A stretch of DNA of 64,000 nucleotides from assembly GCA_015680685.1 (NCBI GenBank), contig MNCI01027123.1, positions 349,268 through 413,267 of the forward strand, written 5' to 3'. The DNA comes from Gnetum montanum (taxonomy: Eukaryota; Streptophyta; Gnetopsida; Gnetales; Gnetaceae). A program made the translations under genes and the position numbers. Under the pieces are notes generated by a model that searched no databases, had not been told where the DNA came from, and worked only from the letters and a program-made list of their open reading frames with translations. Shown in pieces: positions 1 through 11,092 of the stretch. Numbering within the stretch: the stretch's first letter is position 1; every line of letters begins with the position of its first letter.

Positions 1-1716
1 TGATCATTTACAAACTTGAGAGCCCAAATAAAATGTAGTTGGTCAACATTCAACTAGTAAAGCCTTTCCATGAGCCAAAGCAAGGCAGTGCGAATAAATA
101 CCTCAATGGATGGGCAACCACACTTAATTTTTTAGATCTCCTCCTTTCAACTCAATCATGGGGGAGATGGCCATTTGTGCTAACCATATATGTGGCTCCT
201 TAGTTTTTCTATTTTTTATTTTACACATTTTTGCCTTTACAATTTGTTTATTTTATCCTTTTTGATTTTAAATCTTTTTTTTTCCTATTCTACACCATTT
301 TTTTTTACACCATCATTAGTACATTTTAATCTTTATGGAATATTTTACATTTTCTTATATATTTTACTTTATTTTTAGTATGTGAATTTCTAATTTTTTG
401 CTAATAAATGTTCTTTATGCTAATAGGACACAGTGGTGCTGGAGATGTTACTAATGGTGGTTTGTGCTTAATGTTTTGTTTTGTAATGTTTGGTTTCTAT
501 TTCTAAATTTTTGTACTGATGGCTAAGTCATGGTTTCTTTTTCATAAAACAGGTAGTGAGTCCATGACATCCACCCATCCACAAACTCTATGGTTTTCAT
601 TATTTTGGAAATTTAAGGTTCCTTTCATTAAATAAAATTTTAATAAATTTGTGACCTTCATAGTTTTCAAAATTGGAAAGGATTCAAAGGTTTGCATAAG
701 GTGTGACTTCAAGGAAACTCAATACTCTTTGTACTCTTCTACTTGCTTGGGTGCATGAGTGTTTTCATAGACTTCTTACCAATCCATGTCAACCAATAAT
801 AGGAAGTTGAATAAAGTCTTTGCATGGTATTGTTCCCATCCAAAAAGAAGAAAAGAATAAAAAAAACACACAAAACATTATGGGAATTCAAAGCACACCC
901 CTTAGACAAATAAATGGGCTACAAGCACTAGTTATGGGACTAGAAAGACATGTTACCCATGCCTGAAGGTCCCCTCTAGCTAAGGCCATCTCTGACTTCC
1001 TGCTTCTCTTTCCTTCTCTTTATGGAATGGTGGTTGTTTTGTGGGAGCACTCTTGTGTCTTGAGGGGGGGTGGATCAATCTTGTAGTGGTGATGCAAAGT
1101 CACTAAAAAAGGATGGTTTTGGTATGGACTAAGGATGGATCTTCTTGGGTCATTTTAAACACAACTCCACAAGGGACTTCTTATGACCTCAATTTGGGAT
1201 TCCATTCCACCTTCTTCATCTTTCATCTATGTTATCCATAACTCATCTCATTGCTAGTGTCCATGTTCTAGATTGGGTGTCTTGGTCTGACGTACTTGAA
1301 TTCTTTGGTAGAATCTTTTAGGTTTTGGTCCTTAACTTCCATTGACCATTAATTGCCTATGAGACCTATAGACTCCTTAGGTTGAGGTCATGCAAGGGAA
1401 AACAAGGCATGTGCTTGCTATGGGAAGGATCCACTTACATCTTCCTTGGTTGGGTTCATTAAGCACCTTATCCTTAGGCATTTTTACTATTAGAATCTTT
1501 CGTACAAGCATCTACTACATCAAACCATGTGCTCCTTTATCTATTTTGTTCAATAACCACATTCTCTATTAAATTTTTGAATTTTGAGCTTTCAAAGACC
1601 CTCTTCAATGATTTCATCATATTCTTGGACTTTATGGAACTCCATGGACCCCAAATTCATTGAACAATTCCTTGTATTTTTTAAGATATTCAAATTTGAA
1701 ATGTTTCCCTATGGGC
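1..1716 (+). repeat. Non-coding spacer of element A
   Basis: No credible coding sequence. It is collinear with the spacers of B (30,950-32,779), C, D, F, G and E. Landmarks shared with them are a purine run in tcatgggggagatggcca near 158-175, an A-rich tract near 846-877 that follows ggttcccat-like sequence and precedes gggaattcaaagcacacccc, and a weakened copy near 1390-1440 of the conserved box described at 27,501-27,540. Short open stretches here are chance or decayed. Confidence 0.7.
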
Positions 1717-1808
1717 TTCATATACGGGGCCTCATCGATGGAGCATATGCGTATATGAGGCCCCATATATGTAGCCTCGTCAATGTAGTGGAAAAATAGT
1801 ATATATAT
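1717..1808 (+). promoter_or_regulatory. Palindrome cluster plus TATA, internal promoter candidate (A)
   Basis: Self-complementary units of the type gaggcc-catcgatg occur here (ggggcctcatcgatg, tatgaggccccatata, gcctcgtcaatg). They are followed by tatatatat at about 1799-1808. LTRs of this family carry the same unit type just before their own TATA box. The decayed reading frame begins about 450 bases downstream, so this is a candidate internal promoter. Function is inferred from position only. Confidence 0.5.
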
Positions 1809-1955
1809 GCATGATCCCACCTTGACATTTTCACATTTTCTCACAAATGCCAAAGGACTTTTTTCAAATTTTCAGAGCCCAAAACCTTCCAAATCCCATA
1901 AATTCCTAACCATTTATTCAAATCACTTTGTCCTTCGACCTTGTAGCTACCGAAG

Positions 1956-2258
1956 GTAAGCTCTTAGTCATGGGGGTGATGAATGTGCCATTTTTAATAG
2001 AAAATTTTTTGTCATTTTTTCTAACTCCCACAAAAGGTAACTCAAAAATCAACATTCAAAAACCAAATTATAGAGTTAAACTCTTCCAACGAGCTCCGAT
2101 GACACTTATAATGAAAATTAATTAATAAAATAATAATAAATATGAATCTACCATGGTCCAACCTTAGCCAAGTGTAACTAATTGACGAGATAAGGTACTC
2201 AAAAATATTCAAATTTACACATTATATCTACTAACCAATGGATGTGTTGTGACCATAG
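1956..2258 (+). other. Probable intron ahead of the extra reading frame (A)
   Basis: A donor-like cgaag/gtaagc lies at 1951-1961 and an acceptor-like gaccatag ends at 2258. A ctaac branch-point-like sequence lies 24-28 bases before the acceptor. Element B has the same arrangement (33,018-33,326: ggag/gtaagc ... gattatag). The upstream leader, with gagcccaaaaccttccaaa, is also conserved in both. An ATG directly follows the acceptor in A; in B it has become ATA. Splicing itself is not shown. Confidence 0.5.
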
Positions 2259-5173
2259 ATGGCACTGAAAGGGAAGTACACACAAGAAGGAGGACCATCT
2301 CAAGAAAGGAAGAAATGGACAAGAATGGAAAGGGGCCAAGAATAAGCCTAGGAAGAACCACTTGCAACCCACACCATAGATCCTCTTAGGGAAGAGGCTG
2401 AGGCGGAATCTATTCATCAAATTTTGGAACCAACAATAGCAATAGAACATTCCCACCGAGATGAGGCACCACCTTAGTAAGCAAATCTTGAGGTGACCTT
2501 AACATAAGCCTACCTAAATCAAATTAGATCAAGAGAGGTCCAAAAAATAGTGCTCTAGGAGTTAAACTTTGGCCCTTTCCTGGAGCAAGCACCTAAAGAA
2601 GTACAGGACTAATTGAAGGCCTCTCCCATGTGGCCAATCATTACTTCCATTGGGGAGTGGTACATGGGACAGACATATTTATTTTGGAACAATAGGCAAG
2701 CTATTTCAATGGTCAAAATCAAGGACATCTCAATGTCCTACTTGGTGTAGGCTATTACTGAAGTGCTTAAGTTGCCAAAAATAGGGATGAATCTTGTTGA
2801 GATTCCAATGTAGGCAAACCATAGCATCAAGAACAAATGGATGTGATGGTGCTATGGTGTTGACTATAAAGAGTTTAGCATGCTTACATTGGTAGAAAGG
2901 ATCCACTACAAGATTCAACCTTTTATCTAAATCCCATAGTGAGGCCCAGTAAGATCACCATCTTTTCTGCTTGTGCATGCACTGCTCTAAGTGGGAGACT
3001 TCCTATCAACCTTCTACAACTGATCTATCTAGAGATGGAGAAGCAATTTAAAGAGAATGAATGTGGAAAGAAGGCACTCCACTTTTCATGCCTCATCAAA
3101 AAACTCTATCAGATGGGAGGAATAGTCTATTATACAAATGATGTTATGCAACATATCCGACCACTAATTAGGTGGAGATGATGAAAGATAAGATGCCTCC
3201 AATGACCATTCAAGAAGAGGAGCAATAGCCACCACCTCCACCTTCCACTCAAACAACTATGTCGGACATTGTTGCAATAGCCCAATGGTTGCACAAATAC
3301 TGAGAATGGCTCTTGAGTGAACCAAAGAAATAAGGAGGCATGAGTGGTAGGGACCCATCTATGTACTGACCAACAATGAGTTACCTAAATGAGGTGGCCC
3401 TAACAATCAACATTATAGTGGAGGTGGATCCATTTTCTTAGCCCAAAGAACATAGGTATCCATGAGGTCGAATCCTAGCGCTAGAGAGATCATAGTATCT
3501 TTCATAGAATAGTAGCCACTCCCAGAAATTTCTGGAAATGCCACAACCTTCTCAATGCACTTGGAGGAATGTGAGGTGGAAACAGTGCTGGTGATGTAGC
3601 ACCAAGGGTAGGAGATAGTAGCAAAGGTGGTTGCTAAAAAAATAGCTAAAAGCCTCAATGCACCTACGATGTCTAGACCAGATGTCACTACACTCAAAGA
3701 TGTGTAGACATTTGTAGGGACCACATGCAGTAAAGTAAGTGTAGCACAACTTGAAGAATTGCTAGACTGATTTGTGGGAACTAGGCAACTACTTCTAGAT
3801 GTCTTTGACCTTCCAAATAACATTATTGCAACCCAGTTAGAGGTGCTAGAGGCAAGGGGAAAAAACATTATCTTGGAGGGGTAACTCGACATAGCCAAGG
3901 AATTGAACAAACGCTTGGCTGCTAAATGTGTTGAATTAAGAGCCTAAATTGCCAACCTTGCATTTCTCAACTTGACATTGATAAGAGATGAAGCTCTTGA
4001 ACAACTTCACATCAGACTGAAAGGGGTTGAGGACATGATGGAGATGGTGGTGTTCTGCCAATCCTTAGCAAAGGCTACACAACATAAAATTCAAAAGGCC
4101 TTGGATTAGACTCACCAAGAGAATGTACAATTGATTGTAGAGAACCATCACTTGCAAAATGTTGATGAGCATAAACAATAGTTGACCAACTTTATCCATA
4201 AATAGCAAGAGTAACTAGCTAGAGAAAACACAGAGCTAAGGAGATTGGTAGCTAAAAAAAGAAACATCTTCATGGATGAGGTTTGTGCCCTTTGCCAAAA
4301 GACTACAATCAAGGTAGCTACCTAGGAATTAGAAGCTCTTAAATTTTAGAGTAAAAGATCATTACAGAGATCAAGTTGGTCTATAGAAAGAAGTTAATGA
4401 AAAGCACATCCAGCAGGTGAAGGCAAAGGTAAGTGAAAACCTCCAAAGACTCTAGCAAGGTAGAGAATTGTGGTAGCCTATCATTGATGGGATAGATGCC
4501 TACAATAAAGTAGAAATCTACATGAAGGAGTTGCAGATTTAGGAGATGACAAAATACATAGAGTTGGCCAATCTTCAATATGAAAATTTGGCTATGTTGA
4601 CTACCAGATGATCATGGTCAAAATTGGAGAAGCAAGTGGCTATCTTGTACTTTTTATACGAGGGCGAGTTTAAGCATCACAAGGACACTAAGCAAAAGAT
4701 TGTGGTGGCAAATGCTAAACTTGAAGTTCTGAAGGACAAATACACTAATCAAAGATTTGCTACCAAGAACCTAGCCAAAAGGATGAATGATTACCAAGAA
4801 CTATAGAATGTAGTCAAGGCGTTTGATGTCAAAGACAAATAATTCACTACCTAGTTTGTCAATACTAAGGAGTTATTCCCAGTAATGCTCTATCCATGGG
4901 ATATCCCCATTCCAGCTCACATTGATGATGCCATGTGGATTATGAATGATCCCTAGAGTAAGGGAGAGAAGATGAAGGAATTACTAGATGCCTTTCACCT
5001 TCCATCGAAGGTTGTATTCGTAGTAGGATAGCCACAGCTACCTTAGCCACCACATGTATCCAAAGTTGGTGAAGATCCCTCAAAACCTTAGGAGCCTCCA
5101 CCACCTGGGATTTTCTGATCTTCTCAACAGTCTTCATGCCATTAAAGGACGTGTTGTCCAATTTTAAGTAGTC
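2259..5173 (+). pseudogene. Extra reading frame (aORF) of long-form elements, copy A, decayed
   Basis: I do not recognise this family with certainty. The copy has many in-frame stops and a few frameshifts. Comparison with B (33,327-36,237) and E shows one frame of about 970 codons. In order: a charged, Glu-rich start; a block with PMWPIITS and EWY near 2625-2670; a block with RPSKIT...SGRLPINL near 2940-3020 and YYTNDVM near 3130; a long Gln/Glu/Lys-rich, probably coiled-coil middle (about 3,840-4,800); a conserved block PIIDG-DAYNKVEI near 4480-4520; PWDIPIPAHIDDAMW near 4900; and a Pro-rich tail. The block around RPSKIT faintly recalls domains in plant transposon-associated proteins, which is a weak inference. 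It lies between spacer and 3' LTR, where Athila and Tat elements also carry extra frames. Stops are mostly TAG where other copies have Gln. Confidence 0.6.
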
Positions 5174-5342
5174 ATGTCATGGTGTTCAATTTTGTGTCAT
5201 GAACACCACAATTTTTATAATGTGTTGATTTGTACACTTGGGCACTCAGTTTTGTTATGTCAGTTTGTTACCTCAAGAGTTAGTCAATAATCCCATACCT
5301 TCCTAATTTTGTAAAGGAACTCAAGGACAAGTTTTCATTCAG

Positions 5343-5353
5343 TCATGGGGGTA
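5343..5353 (+). other. Polypurine tract of element A
   Basis: catgggggta abuts the LTR start tgatgag. The same motif precedes the 3' LTRs of the other copies, as expected of the plus-strand primer of an LTR retrotransposon. Confidence 0.7.
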
Positions 5354-6259
5354 TGATGAGTGTTAAAGTGTTGAATTGATGGGCCCCATTTATGTGATGT
5401 TGCCTTGTCAGTGTAGTGTTTATTGTGTCTATGAAACCTCATCGATGCAACCCAACAATAAAAAATATAAATACGAGCTCATAGTTGTGTTTATGGAGAG
5501 TCATGTGATACTAGTAGCAAGGCTCTTGCAATTTTTCCATTTGAGAGTTAGAATATTTCTCTGAGTGCCCATAGCAGGAGTTAGAAAGTGTACAAATCTT
5601 TATTCAAGCATTATTGTACCTAAACCACACCAGTGTGAACAACAATAAAGACAAGCCTTTTGATTAAGCCTTGCAGCACTTCAGAATAGATTAATGATTT
5701 ATTTATGTATTTATTATTTTCATTAAGTATGTAATTAATTAAACTAAATTAGACTTCAATTGATTAGTTAATTACTTAAGCTAAATATATTAAACACATA
5801 AGTATGACCGCTTCAAGTGTAAACACGTATTCACTTGGTAACCTTAGTAGCATTATTGCTTGGTGTACCTAGTAGCATAGTGCTTGGTAATCGCAGCATT
5901 GGGTATGTGGGTTTAAGACGTGTACGAAAAATGGGACCGAATGCTTATGTTAGGACTAGTTAGAGATTAGTTAAGTAGTTAAATTAAATTAGTTATTAAA
6001 TTATTTCATCTCTCTACTTTAAGCACCAAGAAACATAAAACATAAAATAATAAAAATCGCATGCCTCCATTACACTTAACCATACCCTTGTACATCACAA
6101 GTGTAATTGGAAAGACAACAAATGACTATTAGGATAAGGTTCACTTCCTAGAAGACTAGTGTACCGGAAGACATAGAGTCTGCAGAATTTGACCGAATCA
6201 CACGTAAACACTTTGTGATTCATATGGTTGGGCATAGGGATACTTGTCACCGCTCATCA
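5354..6259 (+). repeat. 3' LTR of element A (906 bp)
   Basis: It begins tgatgag and ends ctcatca (a 7-base terminal inverted repeat with TG...CA ends). Inside are cctcatcgatg palindrome units, a TATA-like tataaata near 5467, an aataaag polyadenylation-like motif near 5646, and three imperfect repeats of gcttggta with agtagcat near 5830-5910. The layout matches LTRs at 27,596 and 36,422. Confidence 0.85.
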
Positions 6260-8450
6260 AAGCAATTCACCAATGCCTTCCCTAGCAATTGTGCTAGTGA
6301 TAGGGGTCTTGCTTGTTATTACTAATGGGATTATATAATATAGAATGTAGTGTAATTCAAACATAAGCTTTGAAGATGATGTCAAGTGAATTGCCAAGAA
6401 TACTCATGTATATTATTGCATTCAATAAATATAAAAGAGATTATGATACATATGATATAATAAAAACTTGTGTTGTCATGGTGGGAACATGAGAGAAAAT
6501 ATTTATAATTTTTATGGATTTTATGAATATAAAAATGTTGTATTGACTTTTTCAATTTTTTTCATAACCGAGACTAAGTGTAGACTAACATTGTTTTATT
6601 CACTTTAAACTTAAAAAAAAAGTCCAAAAATAATATCATGGGATACTTTGCCAACTCCCAAAGGCCTATAGGGATTATTTTAGTTCATAACCTAGGTTAT
6701 GAGCTTCTTTCTTAATGACTTTGGACAAGGGCAGAGATCAAAATTTTTTGAAGTATTGGAGTTGACACTGACTCCATGTCAGCTATAGCCTTAAATAACC
6801 TATCTTGCATCACCTACACAAAACTGCATCTTAACATCAACTTGGAACCTGCATGATTCTAAATGGTATATCCTAGGCTCACATAGCATCACAGGTCTCT
6901 TATTTGGCAAGGTCAAAATTTTTCTTTGAAGTGTTGGAAGTAACATGAATTTCAAATCAATCTCCCTTCACTGCCACAAGATAAAATGCCCTAGAAATTA
7001 GCACGGTAGGACTTATTTCTAGCCTTAGGAGGCCTCTAGGATTATTCAGGGTCATATCCCAGCTTTTTAACTTCAATTTTAACGACTTTCAAAAATTTCA
7101 AAAAAATACCAAAAACATTTATAACTGTTGATGATGATGCTGACTTTAACGCTAGCATTAGAGTTGACGTCACTATCGAAAATACCTTGGCTCGAACCTC
7201 CAAACCTTAACAAAACTAAGTTTTGACATGCACTTTGGGTTCCTGGGGCTAGGAGCACTCATTGGCGGCAGATTTGGGAGTCCAGGCTTCTGAAATTGCA
7301 CTTTTTTCACAGGCTTTTCTGGGACTTAGAAAATCCACATTTTACTAAGTCTAGAACACCAACGAGATTAGAACTTGCCGCTGCACCTCTAAGTCACCTC
7401 ATGCATCTAGCTTGCAGTGTTTTGCAAGGTTACCAGCCTCTCAACACTCAAAAGTCATCATTCCAACTCAGTGCTCAAAAGTCATCCTTTCAACTCATCC
7501 CAGGGTTAATTTTACCTTTCCATAGTATCTCTGATAATGTCCATTCTAATTTCTCCCAAAGTTCGCTACCATTGCCAAACAATTTTAATTTTGAAGGGTA
7601 CCAGGGAAACTATTCCATCGGTCTCTGTCCAGGGGCAAGTCCCGTGGCCGTGGTTTAAGTTGGATGCCTGACCGAGTTTTATACTGAGAACTCAAGATAA
7701 ATTTATTTTTATTACTGAGCAAGTTTTTACTTTATGCCTGCAAACCAGGTAGCGGGAAGAACACTTTTGTTACCGACGTTTTCAAAATTTATAACCTGTA
7801 CATTTTCATTATCTAAGACATTGAGAGAGTAATACAAGCAGGAATGCAATAAAGCTTAATAGCAGCAACATTTATAGGGTCTGATAGATTTGAACTATAT
7901 ACAGATAATAAAATTTCATTTCCAGTTTTAATAATTCATTAATTTTATAGCCATTCTGCAGAGTAACCGAACACCATTAATATCGGGATTGATTGAGCCC
8001 GTTATATGTTTGACGTGGTCGTTTGATTCACACGGAATGGTTGCCACTTAACACAATTGAGAGATTCCAGCTTGCATTACAGTTTTGTTCAACTTTCGTA
8101 GACGGGAAGAAGTAAATGTTACTCAAGAACCCTACTATAACAGCAAACGAAGACATGCTTCTAATGAAAACATAGGAGTTAGAGGGATCCGTAACAACAC
8201 TGGGTTGCATGCTTGCTTGGCTTTGCAAGTCAAGCTAAGCGCCCAGCATTATTCCGTTTCCGTTTGCGTTCGGCATTGCCCTTGTTAAGGAAAAACTTGC
8301 GAATTACGATCACGCGCTTTGGCGTCATAGAAAGGCATTGTTTTACTGCAGCTTGCGTTGGGTGTATCCTCGGACACCACCAATACCAACATCAACCACC
8401 ACTACATCTTATATCTAATATAGTATTGAAACTGCTGGTGCACCTTCGCG
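6260..8450. other. Unique-looking DNA upstream of the peroxidase
   Basis: No gene recognised. About 6,600-7,100 holds a diverged direct duplication: caaaggcctatagggattatt with ...aatgactttggaca near 6,660-6,730, and taggaggcctctaggattatt with ...aacgactttcaaaa near 7,025-7,095. An open stretch at 7,296-7,658 lacks an ATG start and any recognised domain; it includes a local duplication of caaaagtcatc near 7,448-7,490. The last kilobase is richer in GC and may contain peroxidase promoter elements. Confidence 0.5.
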
Positions 8451-8458
8451 TATAAATA
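8451..8458 (+). promoter_or_regulatory. TATA box of the peroxidase gene
   Basis: tataaata lies 97 bases before the first in-frame ATG at 8,548, leaving room for a start site near 8,480-8,490 and a short CA-rich leader. Position and sequence are typical of plant promoters. Confidence 0.75.
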
Positions 8459-8547
8459 AGCCCACTCACAGGCAACAGGGAACCATACCATTGGAGCAGC
8501 TGTGCACAACACAACAACAGCAACCGCAATCAGCGGCAACAGAGCGA

Positions 8548-9708
8548 ATGCACAGAAACAGCACCACAGTGACGATGAGGATGATATGCAGAATGCGATT
8601 GGGGCTGCTGGCGTTGGCGCTGGTCACGACGACAGGAGGCCATGCACAAGGCAGTCTGAGCGCCAATTTCTACCAAAACACATGCCCTGTCATGGAGAAG
8701 GTGGTGAAAGAGGTGGTGTCCAACGCCACGGCGCATGACCCCAAGGTCCCTGCGCGCCTTCTGCGCATGCACTTTCACGACTGCTTTATCAGGGTACGTA
8801 CCAACCAACACTACTCACTACTCACTCGTGGATTCATTATTACGTTATAGGTGCCCATGGCATGACTTGATTTTACAGTGGCTGAATGAATGGGTGCTTC
8901 TGCAACTGCGTTGCAGGGATGCGATGCATCGGTGCTGCTGGACTCAGTGGGGAACAACACGGCCGAGAAGGATGCACCGCCCAATGTTTCACTGAGGGCA
9001 TTCTACGTTATTGACGACGCAAAGCAGAGGCTTGAACAGCAATGCCCAGGCCACGTTTCGTGTGCGGATATCCTGGCGGAGGCCACGGCCGCGGCCGTGG
9101 CAGGGGCAGGCGGACCTGCCTGGCCAGTCGAGAAGGGACGCAGAGACGGCATCTTATCAGTGGCAAACGACACGAGGGCGCTGCCGGCTCCCACAATGGA
9201 GGTTTCCGAGCTTCTCAGTGCGTTCGCCCAGCGTGGCCTCAGCGTTCGCGACACGGTGGCTCTGTCGGGTGGACACACGCTGGGCTTCTCTCATTGCTCC
9301 TCCTTCGTGTCCCGCCTTCACTCTTTCAACGCCACGCACAGCACTGATCCTTCTCTGAGCTCGTCTTTGGCAGTGTCGCTGGCTCAAGTCTGCCACAGCA
9401 ACCACTCCGCCGCTGCCGGGGCGTTCCTGGACTCCACCCCCGCCCGATTCGACAACGCCTACTTCTCCGGTCTCGTCAGCGGACGCGGCATCTTCCACTC
9501 GGACCAGGTTCTCTGGGGAGATGCAAATCCAGATTCAGATTCCCATTCAAATTCAAATTCTGGTACTGCCTCTCTCGTGTGGCGATACGCATCCGACGAG
9601 GGAGCATTCTTCCGAGACTTCGCCGACGCCATGGTTCGTATGGGTCGCATCGGCGTGGTGACTGCTCCCAGCGGCCAAATCCGCCGCCACTGCCGCTTCG
9701 TTAACTGA
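8548..9708 (+). CDS. Class III secretory peroxidase, two exons
   Basis: CDS is join(8548..8793, 8917..9708), 345 residues. The product is a heme enzyme (EC 1.11.1.7) of cell wall or apoplast that uses H2O2 to oxidise phenolics such as monolignols. Residues 1-33 form a signal peptide (hydrophobic LGLLALALV, cut probably before Gln34). The distal site RMHFHDC gives Arg73 and His77; Glu99 matches the distal-loop Glu; SGGHTLG gives proximal His202. All eight cysteines of the family are present (46, 79, 84, 125, 131, 209, 241, 341), as are GRRDG and the C-terminal MGRIGV...CRFVN. Possible N-glycosylation sites include N59, N95, N105, N166, N220 and N244. Later in-frame starts at 8,575 and 8,581 would still leave a signal peptide. 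Oddities: only the first classical intron is kept, the usual ARD after SCADILA is replaced by EATAAAV, and there is a Ser/Asn/Asp insert at 284-297. The reading frame looks intact and functional. Confidence 0.93.
8794..8916 (+). other. Single intron of the peroxidase gene
   Basis: The donor is agg/gtacgt and the acceptor ttgcag/gga. The intron is phase 0 and joins ...DCFIR to GCDASVLL, the position of the classical first intron of class III peroxidases. Reading through meets a stop soon after the donor, so splicing is needed for a full protein. Confidence 0.9.
9532..9561 (+). repeat. In-frame hexanucleotide repeat in the peroxidase
   Basis: Five six-base units of the form (g/c/a)attc(a/c/t) code for alternating Asp/His/Asn and Ser (DSDSHSNSNS). 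They make up most of an insert in the surface segment before the last helices, a place where relatives usually have only a few residues. Confidence 0.8.
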
Positions 9709-9912
9709 TTCACTTTTTGCGCTGCTGTCATTCGTTTCTGCATCATTGCATCCCTCATTCCCTCCTTTACTCTTGCCTGCTGAAATATCTTTTTCATGCG
9801 TTCGTGCTCAATATACATAAGTTACCTAGCCTGGCATGCCCTATCTCGCAGTTGCGGCTATAAAACATCTCCTGCACCAGCGGAATGTTTCTACTTTGTA
9901 ACCCTCTTCGAT

Positions 9913-9918
9913 AATAAA
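9913..9918 (+). terminator. Polyadenylation signal of the peroxidase gene
   Basis: aataaa lies 205 bases after the stop codon in an AT-richer 3' region. It is the best candidate for the near-upstream poly(A) element. Confidence 0.6.
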
Positions 9919-10845
9919 AGCACAGAGAACATTTAATGACCCAGTTTAAGGAAAATTCGTGTTATTTGACTTGTACAGTCGTAGTCGGGAGTCGGGACAC
10001 GTAAAGGCTGGAAGCTGTTTGGTTTCAACAGCGTGCGAATTGCATTCTCCGCCACGTTGCATGCGTCAGCTAATCTCATCTAGCGTTGCCTCCTTTTCTA
10101 AGATACTAATATTCAAGGTTGCGCCTTAGCAAACCCTTCCGCAAAATTTTCTTCGCCTCTTTGCACACCTTGTCAAAGACCTAGCTCCTGTGACGACTGA
10201 CGAGGAGAGGTTATCAAATAATAAATGATTGAGGGATGCCTTGGATCTACGTAAATAAGTCACTTTGTTGGATCATCTCCACCAAAAAAACAAAAAATTT
10301 CATTGGAAATGATAAAGGGAATGAGAATGTTTACAAGTTTTTTCATATAAACGTAACTTGAAGATCAGTAAAGATAATTGTGCCATAGCAGTCTTTTAGG
10401 TTTTGTGTTACCTACGGACCGCTTCATGTTTTCGAGGTATCGTATATCTGCATATCCCTTTCCACGAAGGTTTACAAGTTTACTATTTATACGTTTATAT
10501 GCAACACCCGAAAGGAATTTAATGAACAATATGTTATTAAAGATTGGCTTGGGACCGCAAGCATACGCTATGTCCCCTATGTTTGGGCCCTCTTAGAGTG
10601 AGCTAAGATACTACTTTTGAGTTTCTTTTTTAAAAAGGAAAACGTTACATCATATTAAAATGTGGTGGCTTATTGGTGTGGAAAGCACCTTGCAACTTTT
10701 TTACCAAAGAGCCTTGATATACTTTGGATTGCTCTTGGTATTCTAGTTTGCCATCTTACTTTTTAAAAAAGGAGATAGAATAGGTCTTAATAATTACTAA
10801 TTAATTAAAATTTATTTTAGAAAATAAAATTAATTTGTGGGTAGA
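9919..10845. other. Intergenic DNA downstream of the peroxidase
   Basis: Nothing recognised. An open stretch at 10,378-10,596 has no ATG at its start, no neighbouring splice pattern I trust and no family resemblance. Composition drops back to AT-rich after about 10,200. Confidence 0.5.
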
Positions 10846-10859
10846 AATGCAAAGTCTTC

Positions 10860-11092
10860 ATGCTCAGTCACAAGTAGGCTTTAGAAGGAATTATCCTAAT
10901 GTAAATCGTATGATAACTTTGTGTTATTGTGTGGATGAAATAAAAAGTCCATACCATAACTTTTATATATTTTGTTGATTTGTTCAAGACTTGTGATTTT
11001 GTTGCTCAAGATATACTTTGGAAGAGACTGGATAGTATTAACATTTCACAAGAACTCCTTTCTACTGCTAAAATAATCTATGAGCTTGTTAA
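10860..11092 (+). pseudogene. LINE-like reverse transcriptase fragment
   Basis: One frame reads SQVGFRRNYPNVNRMITL, then after one frameshift near 10,970 it reads FVDLFKTCDFVAQDILWKRL followed by ISQELLS...IIYELVNDE. This matches the GFR...FVDF-KAFD-V-R--LW--L block of non-LTR reverse transcriptases, including the first catalytic Asp. Only this core block remains. It runs straight into the LTR of element C at 11,093, so C probably landed in an older LINE. The continuation is not found to the right of C. Confidence 0.6.

Larger units (their letters stand above)
1..6259 (+). mobile_element. Long-form gypsy-like LTR element A, 3' part only
   Basis: The left end of the window lies inside this element; the 5' LTR and gag are outside. 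In order it holds a non-coding spacer, a palindrome/TATA module, a probable intron, a decayed reading frame of about 970 codons, a polypurine tract (catgggggta) and a 3' LTR. The same order is seen in the complete element B at 27,596-37,247, which allows the parts to be recognised. No reverse transcriptase or integrase is visible. The flanking duplication cannot be tested because the 5' end is missing. Confidence 0.8.

Noticed and set aside
190-378. Hydrophobic Phe/Leu-rich open stretches in spacers (also near 13,994, 32,495 and 45,885) as membrane proteins
   Set aside because: T-rich DNA yields such frames by chance; sister copies do not conserve them.
7296-7658. 120-codon open stretch upstream of the peroxidase
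   Set aside because: No ATG at its start, no recognised motif and a local duplication inside; not enough to call a gene.
9003-9818. Open frames on the minus strand and in other plus frames across the peroxidase exon
   Set aside because: They overlap a well-supported enzyme frame; low stop frequency there follows from its GC-rich codons.
10378-10596. 72-codon open stretch downstream of the peroxidase
   Set aside because: No ATG start, no family resemblance, no convincing splice partners.
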